This document shows, piece by piece, positions 51,250 to 61,295 of a DNA stretch of 64,000 nt. Within the stretch, counting starts at the first letter, position 1. Each line of letters opens with the position of its first letter. Where the stretch lies: positions 52,928 through 116,927 of the forward strand of contig NZ_KB911606.1 of the NCBI RefSeq assembly GCF_000383615.1. Reading direction: 5' to 3'. A model generated the notes under the pieces. It was not told the DNA's origin and did not search any database. It worked only from the letters and a program-made list of their open reading frames with translations. A program made the position numbers and the translations under genes. The DNA is from Streptomyces canus 299MFChir4.1 (GTDB lineage Bacteria; Actinomycetota; Actinomycetes; Streptomycetales; Streptomycetaceae).

Positions 51250-52833
51250 TCAGGAGCAGCGTTTCCCGTCCACGGGAGGCGTGCCGCGGAGCAGGTAAGT
51301 GTTGATCGCGGAGTCGATGCAGGCGCTGCCGCGGCCGTAGGCGGTGTGGCCGTCGCCCTCGTAGGTGAGCAGGCGGGCCGAGGAGAGCTGGGCGGCCAGT
51401 GCGCGGGCCCAGCGGTAGGGGGTGGCCGGGTCGCGAGTGGTGCCGACCACGACGATCGGGGCGGCGCCCCGTGCCTCGATGCGGTGCGGCTCACCCGTGG
51501 GCCCGACCGGCCAGTACGCGCAGCTGAGGGAGGCCCAGGCGAGGCCCTCGCCGAAGACGGGGGACGCCTTCTTGAAGGCCGGGACCGCCTTCTGGACCTC
51601 CGCCGGGCTGTCGTAGGCGGGCGGGAGGTCGAGGCAGTTCACCGCCGCGTTGGCGGACATCAGGTTGCTGTAGCGGCCGTCGCCGTCCCGCTCGTAGTAG
51701 CTGTCGGCGAGGACCAGCAGCCCGGCGCCGTCCTTCTTCTTCATCGCCGAGCTCAGCGCCTCCCGCAGCTGCGCCCAGGAGCTCTCGTCGTACATCGCCG
51801 CGATCACGCCGGTCGTGGCGAGGGCCTCGCCGAGGGTGCGGCCGTCCGCGTCGCCGGTGGCCATCGGGTGCGCGTCGAGCTTCCTGAAGAAGGCCTTGAG
51901 CTTGCGCCCGGCCTCCGCGCTCGGCGTGCCCTTCGCTCCGAGCGGGCAGTCCGGCTGCTGCACACAGTCCTTCGCGAACGACTGGAACGCCGTCTCGAAG
52001 CCCGCCGTCTGGTCGAGGTTCAACCGGCGCGCGGGCAGCGAGGGATCCATCGCGCCGTCCAGCACCAGCCGCCCCGAACGGCCGGGGAACAGTCCCGCGT
52101 ACGTCGCCCCGAGGAAGGTCCCGTACGACGCCCCCACGTAGTTCAGCTTCGCGTCGCCCAGGGCCGCCCGCACGATGTCCATGTCCCGGGCCGTCTCGAC
52201 GGTCGACACATGCCGCAGCATCCTCGCCGAGTGCGCGCCGCACGCTTCCGCGAACTCCTTGTAGGCGTCGACGAGTTCGGTGGTCTCCCGCGCGTCGTCC
52301 GGCGTGCTGTCCGTCTGGGTGTACGTGTCCATGTCCCGCCCGTCGAGGCATTCGACGGGCTCGCTGCGGGCGACTCCGCGCGGGTCCACGGCGACCATGT
52401 CGTACCGGGCCCGCACCTCGGCCGGGTAGCCGATCCCGGCGTACGCCTGGACGTAGCCGACCGCAGAGCCGCCCGGTCCGCCGGGGTTCACGAACAGCGA
52501 CCCGAGGCGCTTGCCCGGCCCGGTGGCCTTCTTGCGGGAGACGGCGAGCCGGACGTCCCCGCCGGCGGGCTTGTCGTAGTCGAGCGGTGCCTTCAGCGTG
52601 GCGCACTCGAAACCGGGGACCCCGCAGCTGTGCCAGCGCGCCTTCTGTCCGTAGTACGGCGACAGGGCGGCCGGTGTCGACCGCGGCAGCGCGCCCAGGG
52701 CCACGTCGGCGTTCGCGGTGGGCGAGGTGGCCGCACTCGTCGAGGCGCCCACCGAGCAGGCCGAGGCGAGAAGCGCGGCGGCCAGAAGGGTGCCGCCGGT
52801 GCGGAGGGAGCGTGAGCTGCGCCTGGTGTGCAT
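51250..52833 (-). CDS. Secreted alpha/beta-hydrolase lipoprotein (SlpD/tripeptidyl aminopeptidase-like)
   Basis: 527 residues from ATG at 52833. Lipoprotein signal ending LLAAALLASACS (lipobox A-S-A-C). Peptidase S33-type hydrolase: oxyanion loop LFVNPGGPGGSAVGY, Ser236 in GASYGTFLGATYAGLFPG, Asp in TTRDPATPY, and His in YEGDGHTAYGRG, followed by the C-terminal TAP-like helical cap. This is the Streptomyces SlpD/SlpE/Tap family, extracellular mycelium-bound peptidases that remove N-terminal peptides. The next gene (holB) starts on the same strand 71 bp upstream. Confidence 0.92.
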   Translation of the reverse strand: MHTRRSSRSLRTGGTLLAAALLASACSVGASTSAATSPTANADVALGALPRSTPAALSPYYGQKARWHSCGVPGFECATLKAPLDYDKPAGGDVRLAVSRKKATGPGKRLGSLFVNPGGPGGSAVGYVQAYAGIGYPAEVRARYDMVAVDPRGVARSEPVECLDGRDMDTYTQTDSTPDDARETTELVDAYKEFAEACGAHSARMLRHVSTVETARDMDIVRAALGDAKLNYVGASYGTFLGATYAGLFPGRSGRLVLDGAMDPSLPARRLNLDQTAGFETAFQSFAKDCVQQPDCPLGAKGTPSAEAGRKLKAFFRKLDAHPMATGDADGRTLGEALATTGVIAAMYDESSWAQLREALSSAMKKKDGAGLLVLADSYYERDGDGRYSNLMSANAAVNCLDLPPAYDSPAEVQKAVPAFKKASPVFGEGLAWASLSCAYWPVGPTGEPHRIEARGAAPIVVVGTTRDPATPYRWARALAAQLSSARLLTYEGDGHTAYGRGSACIDSAINTYLLRGTPPVDGKRCS

Positions 52834-52904
52834 CAGGCGAGAGTAACTCTGTGCAGTTTGCCGATGGCGATCCGTACGGACAACGCCTCGTACGAGTGAC
52901 GTGG

Positions 52905-54110
52905 TCAACCCGCTCTGAGCGTCATCGTCATCGCCTCCACCGCGAGCAGCGGGGCCACATTCCGGTCGAGGGCCTCACGGCAGGCACCGATCGCCTCGAT
53001 CCGGCGGAGCGTGGTCTCCGGGGAGCTGCCGCGGGCGATCCGCTCCAGGGCGTCCTCGGCGTCCGCGTTGGCGATCGCCACCCGGGAGCCGAGCTGCAGG
53101 GCGAGGACGTCACGGTAGAACGCGGTGAGGTCGGTCAGGGCCAGGTCGAGGCTGTCGCGCTGGGTACGGGTGCGGCGGCGCTTCTGCCGGTCCTCCAGGT
53201 CCTTCATCACGCCCGCCGTGCCGCGGGGCATGCGGCCGCCCTGGGAGGCGCCCATCGCGGTCTTCAGCTCCTCGGTCTCCTTGCCGTCCGTCTCCTCGGC
53301 GAGCTGCTTGGCGTCGGCGGCCGCCGCGTCGACGAGCTCCTGTGCCGCCCGGAGACAGCCGCCGACGTCGTCGATGCGCAGGGGCAGCTTCAGCACGGCG
53401 GCCCGGCGCTCGCGCGCGGCCGGGTCGGTGGCCAGGCGCCGGGCCCGGTCGACGTGGCCCTGGGTGGCACGGGCGGCGGCCATCGCGGCGGCCGGCTCGA
53501 TGCCCTCCCGGCGCACGAGCATGTCGGCGACGGCCTCCACGGAGGGGGTGCTCAGATTCAGGTGCCTACAGCGGGAGCGGATCGTCGGCAGGACGTCCTC
53601 GATGGACGGCGCGCACAGCATCCAGACCGTGCGGGGCGCGGGCTCCTCCACGGCCTTGAGGACGGCGTTGGCCGACTTCTCGTTCAGCCGCTCGGCGTCC
53701 TCGACGAGGATGATCTGCCAGCGGCCGTTCGCCGGCGAGGTGAACGACTTCCTGACGGTGTCCCGCATGTCGTCGGCGAGGATCTGGGAGCCGACGGCGG
53801 CCACGGAGCTGACGTCGGCGTGGGTGCCGATGAGTGCCGTATGACACCCGTCGCAGAACCCGCAGCCGGGCGCTCCGCCGAGGGCCCGGTCCGGACTGAC
53901 GCACTGGAGCGCGGCGGCGAAGGCCCTCGCCGCCTGGTTCCGGCCCGCTCCAGGGGGTCCGGTGAACAGCCAGGCATGCGTCATCTTCGACGCCTCGGGC
54001 GGCGCGGCGGCGGTGGCTACGGCGGTGACCAGGGCGTCGGCGTCCCGAGCGGCGGCCGCGAGCTGCTCGCTCACCCTTTCCTGGCCGACCAGGTCGTCCC
54101 ATACGGTCAT
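52905..54110 (-). CDS. holB: DNA polymerase III delta-prime subunit
   Basis: 401 residues. AAA+ clamp-loader subunit. MTVWDDLVGQERVSEQL begins it, then THAWLFTGPPGAGRNQAARAF (a Walker A with Arg-Asn in place of Lys-Thr, as fits a non-hydrolysing delta-prime), the zinc site CGFCDGCH with a further Cys at LQCVS, SRC-type arginine finger TIRSRCRHL, and AERLNEKSANAVLKAVEEPAP. It loads the beta sliding clamp at replication forks. An actinobacterial insert (about 255-305) is Ala/Lys/Glu-rich. Downstream of tmk, in the common order. Confidence 0.94.
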   Translation of the reverse strand: MTVWDDLVGQERVSEQLAAAARDADALVTAVATAAAPPEASKMTHAWLFTGPPGAGRNQAARAFAAALQCVSPDRALGGAPGCGFCDGCHTALIGTHADVSSVAAVGSQILADDMRDTVRKSFTSPANGRWQIILVEDAERLNEKSANAVLKAVEEPAPRTVWMLCAPSIEDVLPTIRSRCRHLNLSTPSVEAVADMLVRREGIEPAAAMAAARATQGHVDRARRLATDPAARERRAAVLKLPLRIDDVGGCLRAAQELVDAAAADAKQLAEETDGKETEELKTAMGASQGGRMPRGTAGVMKDLEDRQKRRRTRTQRDSLDLALTDLTAFYRDVLALQLGSRVAIANADAEDALERIARGSSPETTLRRIEAIGACREALDRNVAPLLAVEAMTMTLRAG

Positions 54111-54253
54111 GGATCACGCCGCCCTTTCGTCATGTCTCGCGCTACGGATCCATTGTGCGGGCGAGCACTGACAACCTGCCGGGCCGGTGGGCGGCCGCGT
54201 GCCGGGCGGGGGCTCGCGGGGCTTCCCCGCGGCCGCCCGCCGGCACTCACCTC

Positions 54254-57200
54254 TCAGCGCCTGCGCCGCCGGTCGTCCCCGTGCTCCTCGTCGTGCGGCC
54301 CGAGCAACTCGTCGGCCAGCGAGGGCAGATCGTCCAACGGGGTCTCCTCGGCCCAGTCCGACCGGGCCCTGCGCCGAGGTGTCCCCTGCGCGTCGACCTG
54401 CGGCAGCTCCCGTGTCCGCTGCTCGTCCCGGAAGTACCCCGGCGGCACCCGGTCCGAAGACCCCTCCCCCTGCGCCGGAGGCACGGGAGGCAGCACGGCC
54501 GTCTCGTCGGCGGCACCCGGCGGCACGGGAGGCAGCACCGCCGTCTCGTCGGCCGCCCCCGGCGGAACCGGCGGCTGCGGCAGCTCGGCCGTCACCTCGG
54601 AGTCGGAGGCGGCCGCGCCGCGAGCCCCGCCCGCGGAGGAATCCCCGTCGTCCTTCTCCATGGGCACCCGAGGCAGCACGGCCGTCTCGTCCACGGGACC
54701 GCCCGACGCGTTGGTCGGCGTCACCACGGGCGTGGGCACGGTCGCCGCGTCCAGCCCGGCCGCGGGAGTTGCGGCCTGCTTGGGCCCCTCCTCCGCCGCC
54801 GCGGCCGCGGCCTCGGCGAGCCGCCGGGCCTCCTCCGCCCTCAGCAGCGCCTCCTCGGCCTTGCGCTGCTTCTCCAGCCGCTGCTTCTCGGCCTCGGCAC
54901 GCAGTCGCGCCTCTTCCTCGGCCCGCTTGCGGGCGGCTTCCTCCTGGGCCTTGCGCCGCGCCTCCTCCTCCGCGCGGGCCTTCTCCTCGGCGAGGAGCCG
55001 TTTCCGCTCCTCCTCGGCCCGCCGGCGCGCTTCCTCGGCCCGCAGCCGGGCCTCCTCCGCCTGGCGTTCGGCCTCGCGACGCTGGGCCTCCTCCAGCTCG
55101 CGCCGCTTGCGCTCCTCCTCCTCGGCCTTCAGCCGGGCGAGCTGCTCCTGGCGCTCACGCTCCAGGCGCTCCTCCTCGGCCTTGCGCGCGGCCTCTTCCT
55201 CCGCCTTGCGCCGCGCCTCCTCCTCGGCCTTGCGGCGAGCCTCTTCCTGCTCCCGGATCTCCTGCTCGGACAGCGGCAGCATCTGGTCGAGGCGATGGCG
55301 GACGACGGTGGTGACGGCCTCGGCCTCCTGCCCGGCGTCCACGACCAGGTAGCGGCCGGGGTCGGCGGCGGCCAGCGTGAGGAAGCCGGACCGCACGCGC
55401 GCGTGGAACTCCGCGGGCTCCGACTCCAGCCGGTCCGGCGCCTCGGTGAACCGCTCGCGGGCGATCTCCGGCGACACGTCCAGCAGGACCGTCAGATGCG
55501 GCACCAGACCGTTCGTGGCCCAGCGGTTGATGCGGGCGATCTCGGTCGGTGACAGGTCGCGCCCGGCGCCCTGGTAGGCCACCGAGGAGTCGATGTACCG
55601 GTCGGAGATCACGACCGCGCCCCGCTCCAGCGCGGGCCTGACCACGGTGTCCACATGCTCCGCGCGGTCCGCCGCGTACAGAAGGGCCTCCGCGCGGTGC
55701 GAGAGCCCGGCGCTCGACACGTCCAGCAGGATCGACCGCAGCCGCTTGCCCACCGGGGTCGCCCCCGGCTCGCGCGTCACCACGACCTCGTGCCCCTTGG
55801 CCCTTATCCACTCGGCGAGCGCCTCGGCCTGGGTGGACTTCCCGGCGCCGTCGCCGCCTTCCAGGGCGATGAAGAAACCTGCGTCAGTGGGCACCGTCAC
55901 CGGGTCGTCGCCGCCGAGCAGCGCGTCCCGCAGGTCGTGCCTCAGAGGTACGCCGGACCGGTCGTCGGCCTTGGCGAGCACCAGCGCGGCCACCGGCAGC
56001 AGCAGCGCGCCGACCAGCATCAGGGTGAACGCGGCACCGCCGTGCGCGAAGACGAACTTGCCGTTGTCCAGACGGTGCGGTCCCACCGCCGCGGCCACCA
56101 CGGGGGCGACCAGCGCGCCGAACGCCACGCCCACCCGCACGACCGCGTGCAGATGCTCGGTGGTCCGCGCCCGCCGGTACTCCTCGGTCTCCTGGTCGAG
56201 CAGGGTGTGCCCGGTGTTGGCGGCCACACCCGCGCCGACTCCGGCCAGGGCTTCGATCAGCAGCACGGTGGTGACGTCCGGGACGAGCCCGGCGGCCAGC
56301 AGGGCGATGCCGGTGAAGGCGAGCGCCAGCGCGAGCAGCCGGCGCCGCGACAGCGTGACCAGCACCCTGGGCGCCGTGCGGATACCGACGACGACGCCAC
56401 CGGTCAGCGCGAGCACCATCAGCCCGTACAGCACCGGGCCGCCGCCCAGGTCCTTGGCGTGCAGCACGGCGACGGCCACGGCGGCCGCGATCGCCCCGGC
56501 GACGGCCGCGCAGGCCGGCACCAGCAGCGGGATCGCGCCGGTACGGCCCTTGTCGACGCCGGTGCCCGTCTTGGGACGGCGCAGCCCCTCCAGCGGTGAA
56601 CGCGCGCGCGGGGTGCGGGTGTCGGGCAGTTCCAGGAAGGTCAGCAGGGACAGGGACGCGGCGAACAGTCCGGCCGCGACGTACGAGGCGAGGGCCGCCT
56701 GGTGCTGGCCGAACCAGGCGATGCCGGAGCCCAGCAGGTTGTTCAGCAGACCGGCGGCCAGGAGCGTGGCACCGGCCAGCGGGATCGCCACGAAGGTCGT
56801 CCGCAGCGACAGGCGGCGCAGCGCGTCCAGGTGGTCCGGCAGCGGTCGTACCGTCGCCCCCTCCGGAGGAGGAGCGGGCAGCAGGGCGGGCGCCGCGCTC
56901 TCGCGGCACACGGTCCAGAAGCGCTCGGCGACCCCGGTCACGAAGACGGTCACCAGGAGCATCGCGAGGGCGTCGGCCGGCATCCAGTCGATCCACAGCG
57001 GGGCGACGATGAGCAGGGCGAGCCTGACTCCGTCCGCGCCGACCATGGTCCAGCGGCGGTCGAGCGGCCCCTCCTGCGAGGTGAGCGAGGTCAGCGGGCC
57101 GAGCAGGACGGCGCCGAAGAGCAGCGTCGCCAGGATGCGCGTACCGAAGACGGTCGCCACTGCGAAGGCCACGCCCCGGTAGCCGCCGCCGAACGAGCCT

Positions 57201-57403
57201 TCGGCGATGGCCGCCTGAAGGGCCAGCAGCACCAGCACCAGGAGGGCGAGGGTGTCGCCGACACCCCCCACGAGCTGGGCGCTCCACAGGCGTTTGAGCT
57301 GGGGCCTGCGCAGCAGGGCGCGGACGGCGCGCTCGCGGGAGTCCGCGACCAGGGCGTCGTCGGGGGCCGGGTTAGAGGCCGTTGGCTGCTCGGCACGGGT
57401 CAT
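54254..57403 (-). CDS. tmk: MFS-thymidylate kinase-coiled coil fusion
   Basis: 1049 residues, far larger than a normal Tmk of about 210. Residues 1-500: twelve-helix MFS-like membrane domain (PQLKRLWSAQLVGGVGDTLALL and many hydrophobic helices). Residues about 512-720: complete dTMP kinase, Walker A EGGDGAGKSTQ (Lys522), DR-Y motif in VVISDRYIDSSVAYQGAGRD, and LID region DRLESEP. Residues about 704-870: an E/R/A/K-rich coiled coil of about 165 residues. Residues 870-1049: acidic/Pro-rich, repeats of VPPGAADETAVLP, then a short conserved end. The kinase makes dTDP for DNA synthesis. Streptomyces carries this fusion as a rule; why dTMP kinase should be tethered to a transporter-like domain is unknown. 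Confidence 0.94.
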   Translation of the reverse strand: MTRAEQPTASNPAPDDALVADSRERAVRALLRRPQLKRLWSAQLVGGVGDTLALLVLVLLALQAAIAEGSFGGGYRGVAFAVATVFGTRILATLLFGAVLLGPLTSLTSQEGPLDRRWTMVGADGVRLALLIVAPLWIDWMPADALAMLLVTVFVTGVAERFWTVCRESAAPALLPAPPPEGATVRPLPDHLDALRRLSLRTTFVAIPLAGATLLAAGLLNNLLGSGIAWFGQHQAALASYVAAGLFAASLSLLTFLELPDTRTPRARSPLEGLRRPKTGTGVDKGRTGAIPLLVPACAAVAGAIAAAVAVAVLHAKDLGGGPVLYGLMVLALTGGVVVGIRTAPRVLVTLSRRRLLALALAFTGIALLAAGLVPDVTTVLLIEALAGVGAGVAANTGHTLLDQETEEYRRARTTEHLHAVVRVGVAFGALVAPVVAAAVGPHRLDNGKFVFAHGGAAFTLMLVGALLLPVAALVLAKADDRSGVPLRHDLRDALLGGDDPVTVPTDAGFFIALEGGDGAGKSTQAEALAEWIRAKGHEVVVTREPGATPVGKRLRSILLDVSSAGLSHRAEALLYAADRAEHVDTVVRPALERGAVVISDRYIDSSVAYQGAGRDLSPTEIARINRWATNGLVPHLTVLLDVSPEIARERFTEAPDRLESEPAEFHARVRSGFLTLAAADPGRYLVVDAGQEAEAVTTVVRHRLDQMLPLSEQEIREQEEARRKAEEEARRKAEEEAARKAEEERLERERQEQLARLKAEEEERKRRELEEAQRREAERQAEEARLRAEEARRRAEEERKRLLAEEKARAEEEARRKAQEEAARKRAEEEARLRAEAEKQRLEKQRKAEEALLRAEEARRLAEAAAAAAEEGPKQAATPAAGLDAATVPTPVVTPTNASGGPVDETAVLPRVPMEKDDGDSSAGGARGAAASDSEVTAELPQPPVPPGAADETAVLPPVPPGAADETAVLPPVPPAQGEGSSDRVPPGYFRDEQRTRELPQVDAQGTPRRRARSDWAEETPLDDLPSLADELLGPHDEEHGDDRRRRR

Positions 57404-57538
57404 GCATTCAGCCTATCGGGAGCCACCGACAGCACGGGGGGCGCGTCCGCCGGTGCGCAGCCCCGACACCAAAGTGATGCCGGGGCGTTCGCTTTGCGAA
57501 GCCTCCGTGGAGGAAGTGGGACCGTGAGAAGGCCGGAC

Positions 57539-60373
57539 TCAGTCCTCGGACGCCGTCTTGGAAGCCGTCGCCTTCGCGGTGGTCTTCTTCGCCGTCGTCT
57601 TCTTCGCCGCCGTGGTCGTCTTCTTCGCCGCGGTCTTCTTGGCGGCCGTCGCCTTCTTGGCCGGGGCCTTCTTCGCGGGCGCCTTCTTCGCCGTCTTCTT
57701 GGCCGGCGTCTTCGCCCGCTTCTCGGCGAGCAGCTCGAAGCCGCGCTCGGGGGTGATCTCCTCGACGCTGTCGCCGGAGCGCAGGGTCGCGTTGGTCTCC
57801 CCGTCGGTCACGTACGGTCCGAAGCGGCCGTCCTTGACCACGACCGGCTTCTCGCTGACCGGGTCGGTACCCAGTTCCTTCAGCGGCGGCTTGGCGGCCG
57901 CACGGCCGCGCTGCTTGGGCTGCGCGTAGATCGCGAGCGCCTCTTCGAGGGTGATCGTGAAGAGCTGGTCCTCGCTCTGCAGCGAGCGCGAGTCCGTGCC
58001 CTTCTTCAGATACGGGCCGTAGCGGCCGTTCTGCGCGGTGATCTCCTGGCCCTCGGCGTCGACGCCGACGACGCGCGGCAGCGACATCAGCTTGAGGGCG
58101 TCCTCCAGCGTCACCGTGTCCAGCTGCATCGACTTGAACAGCGAGGCCGTACGCGGCTTCACGGCGTTCTTGCCGGTCTTCGGGGTGCCCTCGGGGAGCA
58201 CCTCGGTGACGTACGGGCCGTAGCGGCCGTCGCGGGCGATGATCTGATGGCCCGTCACCGGGTCTGCGCCGAGCTCGAAGTCACCGCTCGGCTTGGCCAG
58301 CAGCTCCTCCGCGAGCTCGACGGACAGCTCGTCGGGCGCGAGGTCCTCGGGCACGTCCGCCCGCTGGTGGTTCTCGGAGTCCTTCTCGCCGCGCTCGATG
58401 TACGGGCCGTAGCGGCCGACCCGGAGCACGATGTCGTTGCCCACCGGGAACGAGGAGACCTCGCGCGCGTCGATCGCGCCCAGGTCGGTCACCAGTTCCT
58501 TGAGGCCGCCGAGGTGGTCCCCGTCGCCGTTGCCCGCGTCGGCGGCGCCGCCCGCGGCGGAGCCGCTGTTCGGCAGCGCCTCACCGAAGTAGAAGCGCCT
58601 CAGCCACGGCACGGACTGTGCCTGACCGGCCGCGATGCGGTCGAGGTCGTCCTCCATGCGGGCGGTGAAGTCGTAGTCGACGAGCCGCCCGAAGTGCTTC
58701 TCCAGGAGGTTGACCACGGCGAAGGACAGGAAGGACGGCACGAGTGCCGTGCCCTTCTTGAAGACATAGCCGCGGTCGAGGATCGTGCCGATGATCGACG
58801 CGTACGTCGACGGGCGGCCGATCTCGCGCTCTTCGAGCTCCTTGACCAGGCTGGCCTCGGTGTAGCGGGCCGGGGGCTTGGTGGCGTGCCCGTCGACCGT
58901 GATCTCCTCGGCGGAGAGCGCGTCGCCCTCGCCGACCTGGGGCAGCCGGCGCTCGCGGTCGTCCAGCTCGGCGTTCGGGTCGTCGGCGCCCTCGACGTAG
59001 GCCTTGAGGAAGCCGTGGAAGGTGATCGTCTTGCCGGAGGCGCTGAACTCGACGTCCCGGCCGTCGGCGGCGGTGCCACCGATCTTCACGGTCACGCTGT
59101 TGCCCGTCGCGTCCTTCATCTGGGAGGCGACGGTGCGCTTCCAGATCAGCTCGTAGAGCTTGAACTGGTCGCCGGTCAGGCCGGTCTCGGCGGGCGTGCG
59201 GAAACGATCACCCGAGGGGCGGATCGCCTCGTGCGCCTCCTGCGCGTTCTTGACCTTCCCGGCGTAGGTGCGCGGGGACGAGGGCAGGTAGTCGGCGCCG
59301 TACAACTGCGTGACCTGGGCGCGGGCGGCGGAGATCGCCGTGTCGCTGAGGGTCGTGGAGTCCGTACGCATGTAGGTGATGAAGCCGTTCTCGTACAGCT
59401 TCTGGGCCACCTGCATGGTCGCCTTCGCGCCGAAGCCGAGCTTGCGCGAGGCCTCCTGCTGGAGGGTCGTCGTACGGAACGGGGCGTACGGCGAGCGGCG
59501 GTACGGCTTGGACTCGACCGAGCGGACCGCGAACCGGGTCTGCTCCAGGGCGGCGGCCAGCGCGCGGGCGTTCGCCTCGTCGAGGTGGAGGGTGTTCGCG
59601 CTCTTCAGCTGTCCCAGGGAGTCGAAGTCGCGGCCCTGCGCGACCCGCCTGCCCTCGACGGTCTGGAGGCGGGCGACCAGCGACGACGGGTCCGAGGAGT
59701 CTCCCGCGCGGCCGGTCGCGAAGGTGCCCGTCAGGTCCCAGTACTCGGCGGAACGGAACGCGATGCGCTCGCGCTCCCGCTCCACCACGAGCCGGGTGGC
59801 GACGGACTGGACACGGCCCGCCGACAGACGCGGCATGACCTTCTTCCACAGGACCGGCGAGACCTCGTAGCCGTAGAGGCGGTCGAGGATGCGGCGGGTC
59901 TCCTGGGCGTCGACCAGCTTCTGGTTCAGCTCGCGCGGGTTGGCGACGGCGGCCTGGATCGCGGCCTTGGTGATCTCGTGGAAGACCATCCGCTTGACCG
60001 GGACCTTGGGCTTCAGGACTTCCTGGAGGTGCCACGCGATGGCCTCGCCCTCGCGGTCCTCATCGGTGGCGAGGAAGAGCTCGTCGGAGTCCTTCAGCAG
60101 GTCCTTGAGCTTCTTGACCTGGGCCCGCTTGTCGGCGTTGACGACATAGATCGGCTCGAAGTCGTGCTCGACGTCCACGCCGAGGCGGCGGACCTCACCG
60201 GTGTACTTCTCGGGCACCTCGGCGGCGCCGTTGGGGAGGTCGCGGATGTGCCCGACGCTCGCCTCGACGACGTATCCGGGGCCGAGATAGCCCTTGATCG
60301 TCTTCGCCTTGGCAGGCGACTCGACGATGACGAGTCGGCGGCCGCCCTGTGCGGTCTCGCTGGTCGGGGACAA
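57539..60373 (-). CDS. topA: DNA topoisomerase I
   Basis: 944 residues from TTG at 60373. Relaxes negative supercoils. Toprim domain (about 13-135) with VIVESPAKAKTI and FLATDEDREGEAIAWHL; active-site Tyr334 in FITYMRTDSTTLSD; LSAGRVQSVATRLVVERE. The C-terminus has several short topo-C repeats (GRYGPYIERGEKD, GRYGPYVTEVLPE, GRYGPYLKKG, GRFGPYVTDG) without zinc Cys. Then a Lys/Ala/Thr tail of about 75 residues (AKKTAKKAPAKKAPAKK type), which gives processivity by binding DNA in Streptomyces. It is the usual neighbour of tmk. Confidence 0.97.
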   Translation of the reverse strand: MSPTSETAQGGRRLVIVESPAKAKTIKGYLGPGYVVEASVGHIRDLPNGAAEVPEKYTGEVRRLGVDVEHDFEPIYVVNADKRAQVKKLKDLLKDSDELFLATDEDREGEAIAWHLQEVLKPKVPVKRMVFHEITKAAIQAAVANPRELNQKLVDAQETRRILDRLYGYEVSPVLWKKVMPRLSAGRVQSVATRLVVERERERIAFRSAEYWDLTGTFATGRAGDSSDPSSLVARLQTVEGRRVAQGRDFDSLGQLKSANTLHLDEANARALAAALEQTRFAVRSVESKPYRRSPYAPFRTTTLQQEASRKLGFGAKATMQVAQKLYENGFITYMRTDSTTLSDTAISAARAQVTQLYGADYLPSSPRTYAGKVKNAQEAHEAIRPSGDRFRTPAETGLTGDQFKLYELIWKRTVASQMKDATGNSVTVKIGGTAADGRDVEFSASGKTITFHGFLKAYVEGADDPNAELDDRERRLPQVGEGDALSAEEITVDGHATKPPARYTEASLVKELEEREIGRPSTYASIIGTILDRGYVFKKGTALVPSFLSFAVVNLLEKHFGRLVDYDFTARMEDDLDRIAAGQAQSVPWLRRFYFGEALPNSGSAAGGAADAGNGDGDHLGGLKELVTDLGAIDAREVSSFPVGNDIVLRVGRYGPYIERGEKDSENHQRADVPEDLAPDELSVELAEELLAKPSGDFELGADPVTGHQIIARDGRYGPYVTEVLPEGTPKTGKNAVKPRTASLFKSMQLDTVTLEDALKLMSLPRVVGVDAEGQEITAQNGRYGPYLKKGTDSRSLQSEDQLFTITLEEALAIYAQPKQRGRAAAKPPLKELGTDPVSEKPVVVKDGRFGPYVTDGETNATLRSGDSVEEITPERGFELLAEKRAKTPAKKTAKKAPAKKAPAKKATAAKKTAAKKTTTAAKKTTAKKTTAKATASKTASED

Positions 60374-60632
60374 CTTCGCTCTTCTCTCCGGTCGACACTG
60401 GGGTCTCCCCAGGTCTTGTTTCCCGGGGTCGGGTCATACGGACGCTTGCGGAGTGTGACGGTACATCCCGCCCCCGTGTCAAACGGGAAAAGCCCGCAAC
60501 GGCCACTCGAACGGTAACCCGACTACCGCCATTCCTGCCGCCCGGAGGACCCACCGGCCTTTTCGCGCTCAAGCGGAGGGCGATCTCCCCATTACCGGTC
60601 GACCCGCTTGCGCGGACCTCCCAGGAGCCGTC

Positions 60633-60830
60633 CTAGAGACGGGTGAAGCACCAGACGCCGAGGGCCAGCGTGATGAGCGCGACGAGGGTCGCGAGGCTCG
60701 CGGATGCGACGGGACTCACACCATGCGCGACGGGCTCGCGATGCCGTACCCGGGCCGCGGTCCACACCAGCAGGCCTCCTCCGAACAGGGCGAACACCAT
60801 TCCCGCGAAGATCGCCGGTCCGCTCTCCAT
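60633..60830 (-). CDS. Small two-helix membrane protein
   Basis: 65 residues from ATG at 60830, with GGGAAA just upstream. Two transmembrane segments: GPAIFAGMVFALFGGGLLVWT (about 4-24) and ASLATLVALITLALGVWCF (about 44-62), with a basic loop RVRHREPVAHG between. The positive loop would be cytosolic, so the ends are outside. Unknown function; typical of small actinobacterial membrane proteins near topA. Confidence 0.75.
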   Translation of the reverse strand: MESGPAIFAGMVFALFGGGLLVWTAARVRHREPVAHGVSPVASASLATLVALITLALGVWCFTRL

Positions 60831-61108
60831 GGTTTCCCGCGCCCCTTTTCCCCTGTCCGCGCATGTGCCTCCGGTGGAGACTGGCACGCGCGGGCGGCGG
60901 GCAGGCGAACCCCGGGTGAACGACCGCGCCGACCCCGGGCCGCACCCCGGGCCCGGACTCCCCCGACCGGCTCCCCGACCGACCGCCGGGCCGTCACCCC
61001 GGACTCCCGGACGCGCACGGATCCCGTCCGGTTCTCGCCCCCTTCTCACCCGGATCCCGCACCTCCGCGACCGACCCGCACCGGATTCGGCACGAAAACC
61101 GACCGGAT

Positions 61109-61261
61109 TCAGACCGCGCTGTCGGTCGGGCCGACCGTGCACACGATCTTGGTGAATCCCTTCCCGTCGGCGCCCTACTTGTCGGCGCCCTTCTCGTGGC
61201 TCATTCCGGCCGGGGTCTGAACGGTGCCGATCACCTGGTCGGTGTGGGATTTCGGACAGTC
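61109..61261 (-). pseudogene. Decayed end of a small secreted-type protein
   Basis: Minus-strand frame reads DCPKSHTDQVIGTVQTPAGM, then SHEKGADK, an in-frame TAG at 61175-61177, then GADGKGFTKIVCTVGPTDSA and TGA. D-C-x-K-x-H-x-x-Q-V plus a later Cys resembles septum-formation/DUF4190-linked extracellular domains of Streptomyces. No start or upstream half is left (TAA in frame at about 61274). Probably a relic. The remainder of 60831-61295 shows nothing else. Confidence 0.4.
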
Positions 61262-61295
61262 GGTGAGCGGGGTTTATCCGGGGCTCGGCGGAAGG

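Noticed and set aside
57460..57486. Hairpin between topA and tmk as a terminator
   Set aside because: Only about six paired bases with a loop of 15 and no T-tract; too weak to call.
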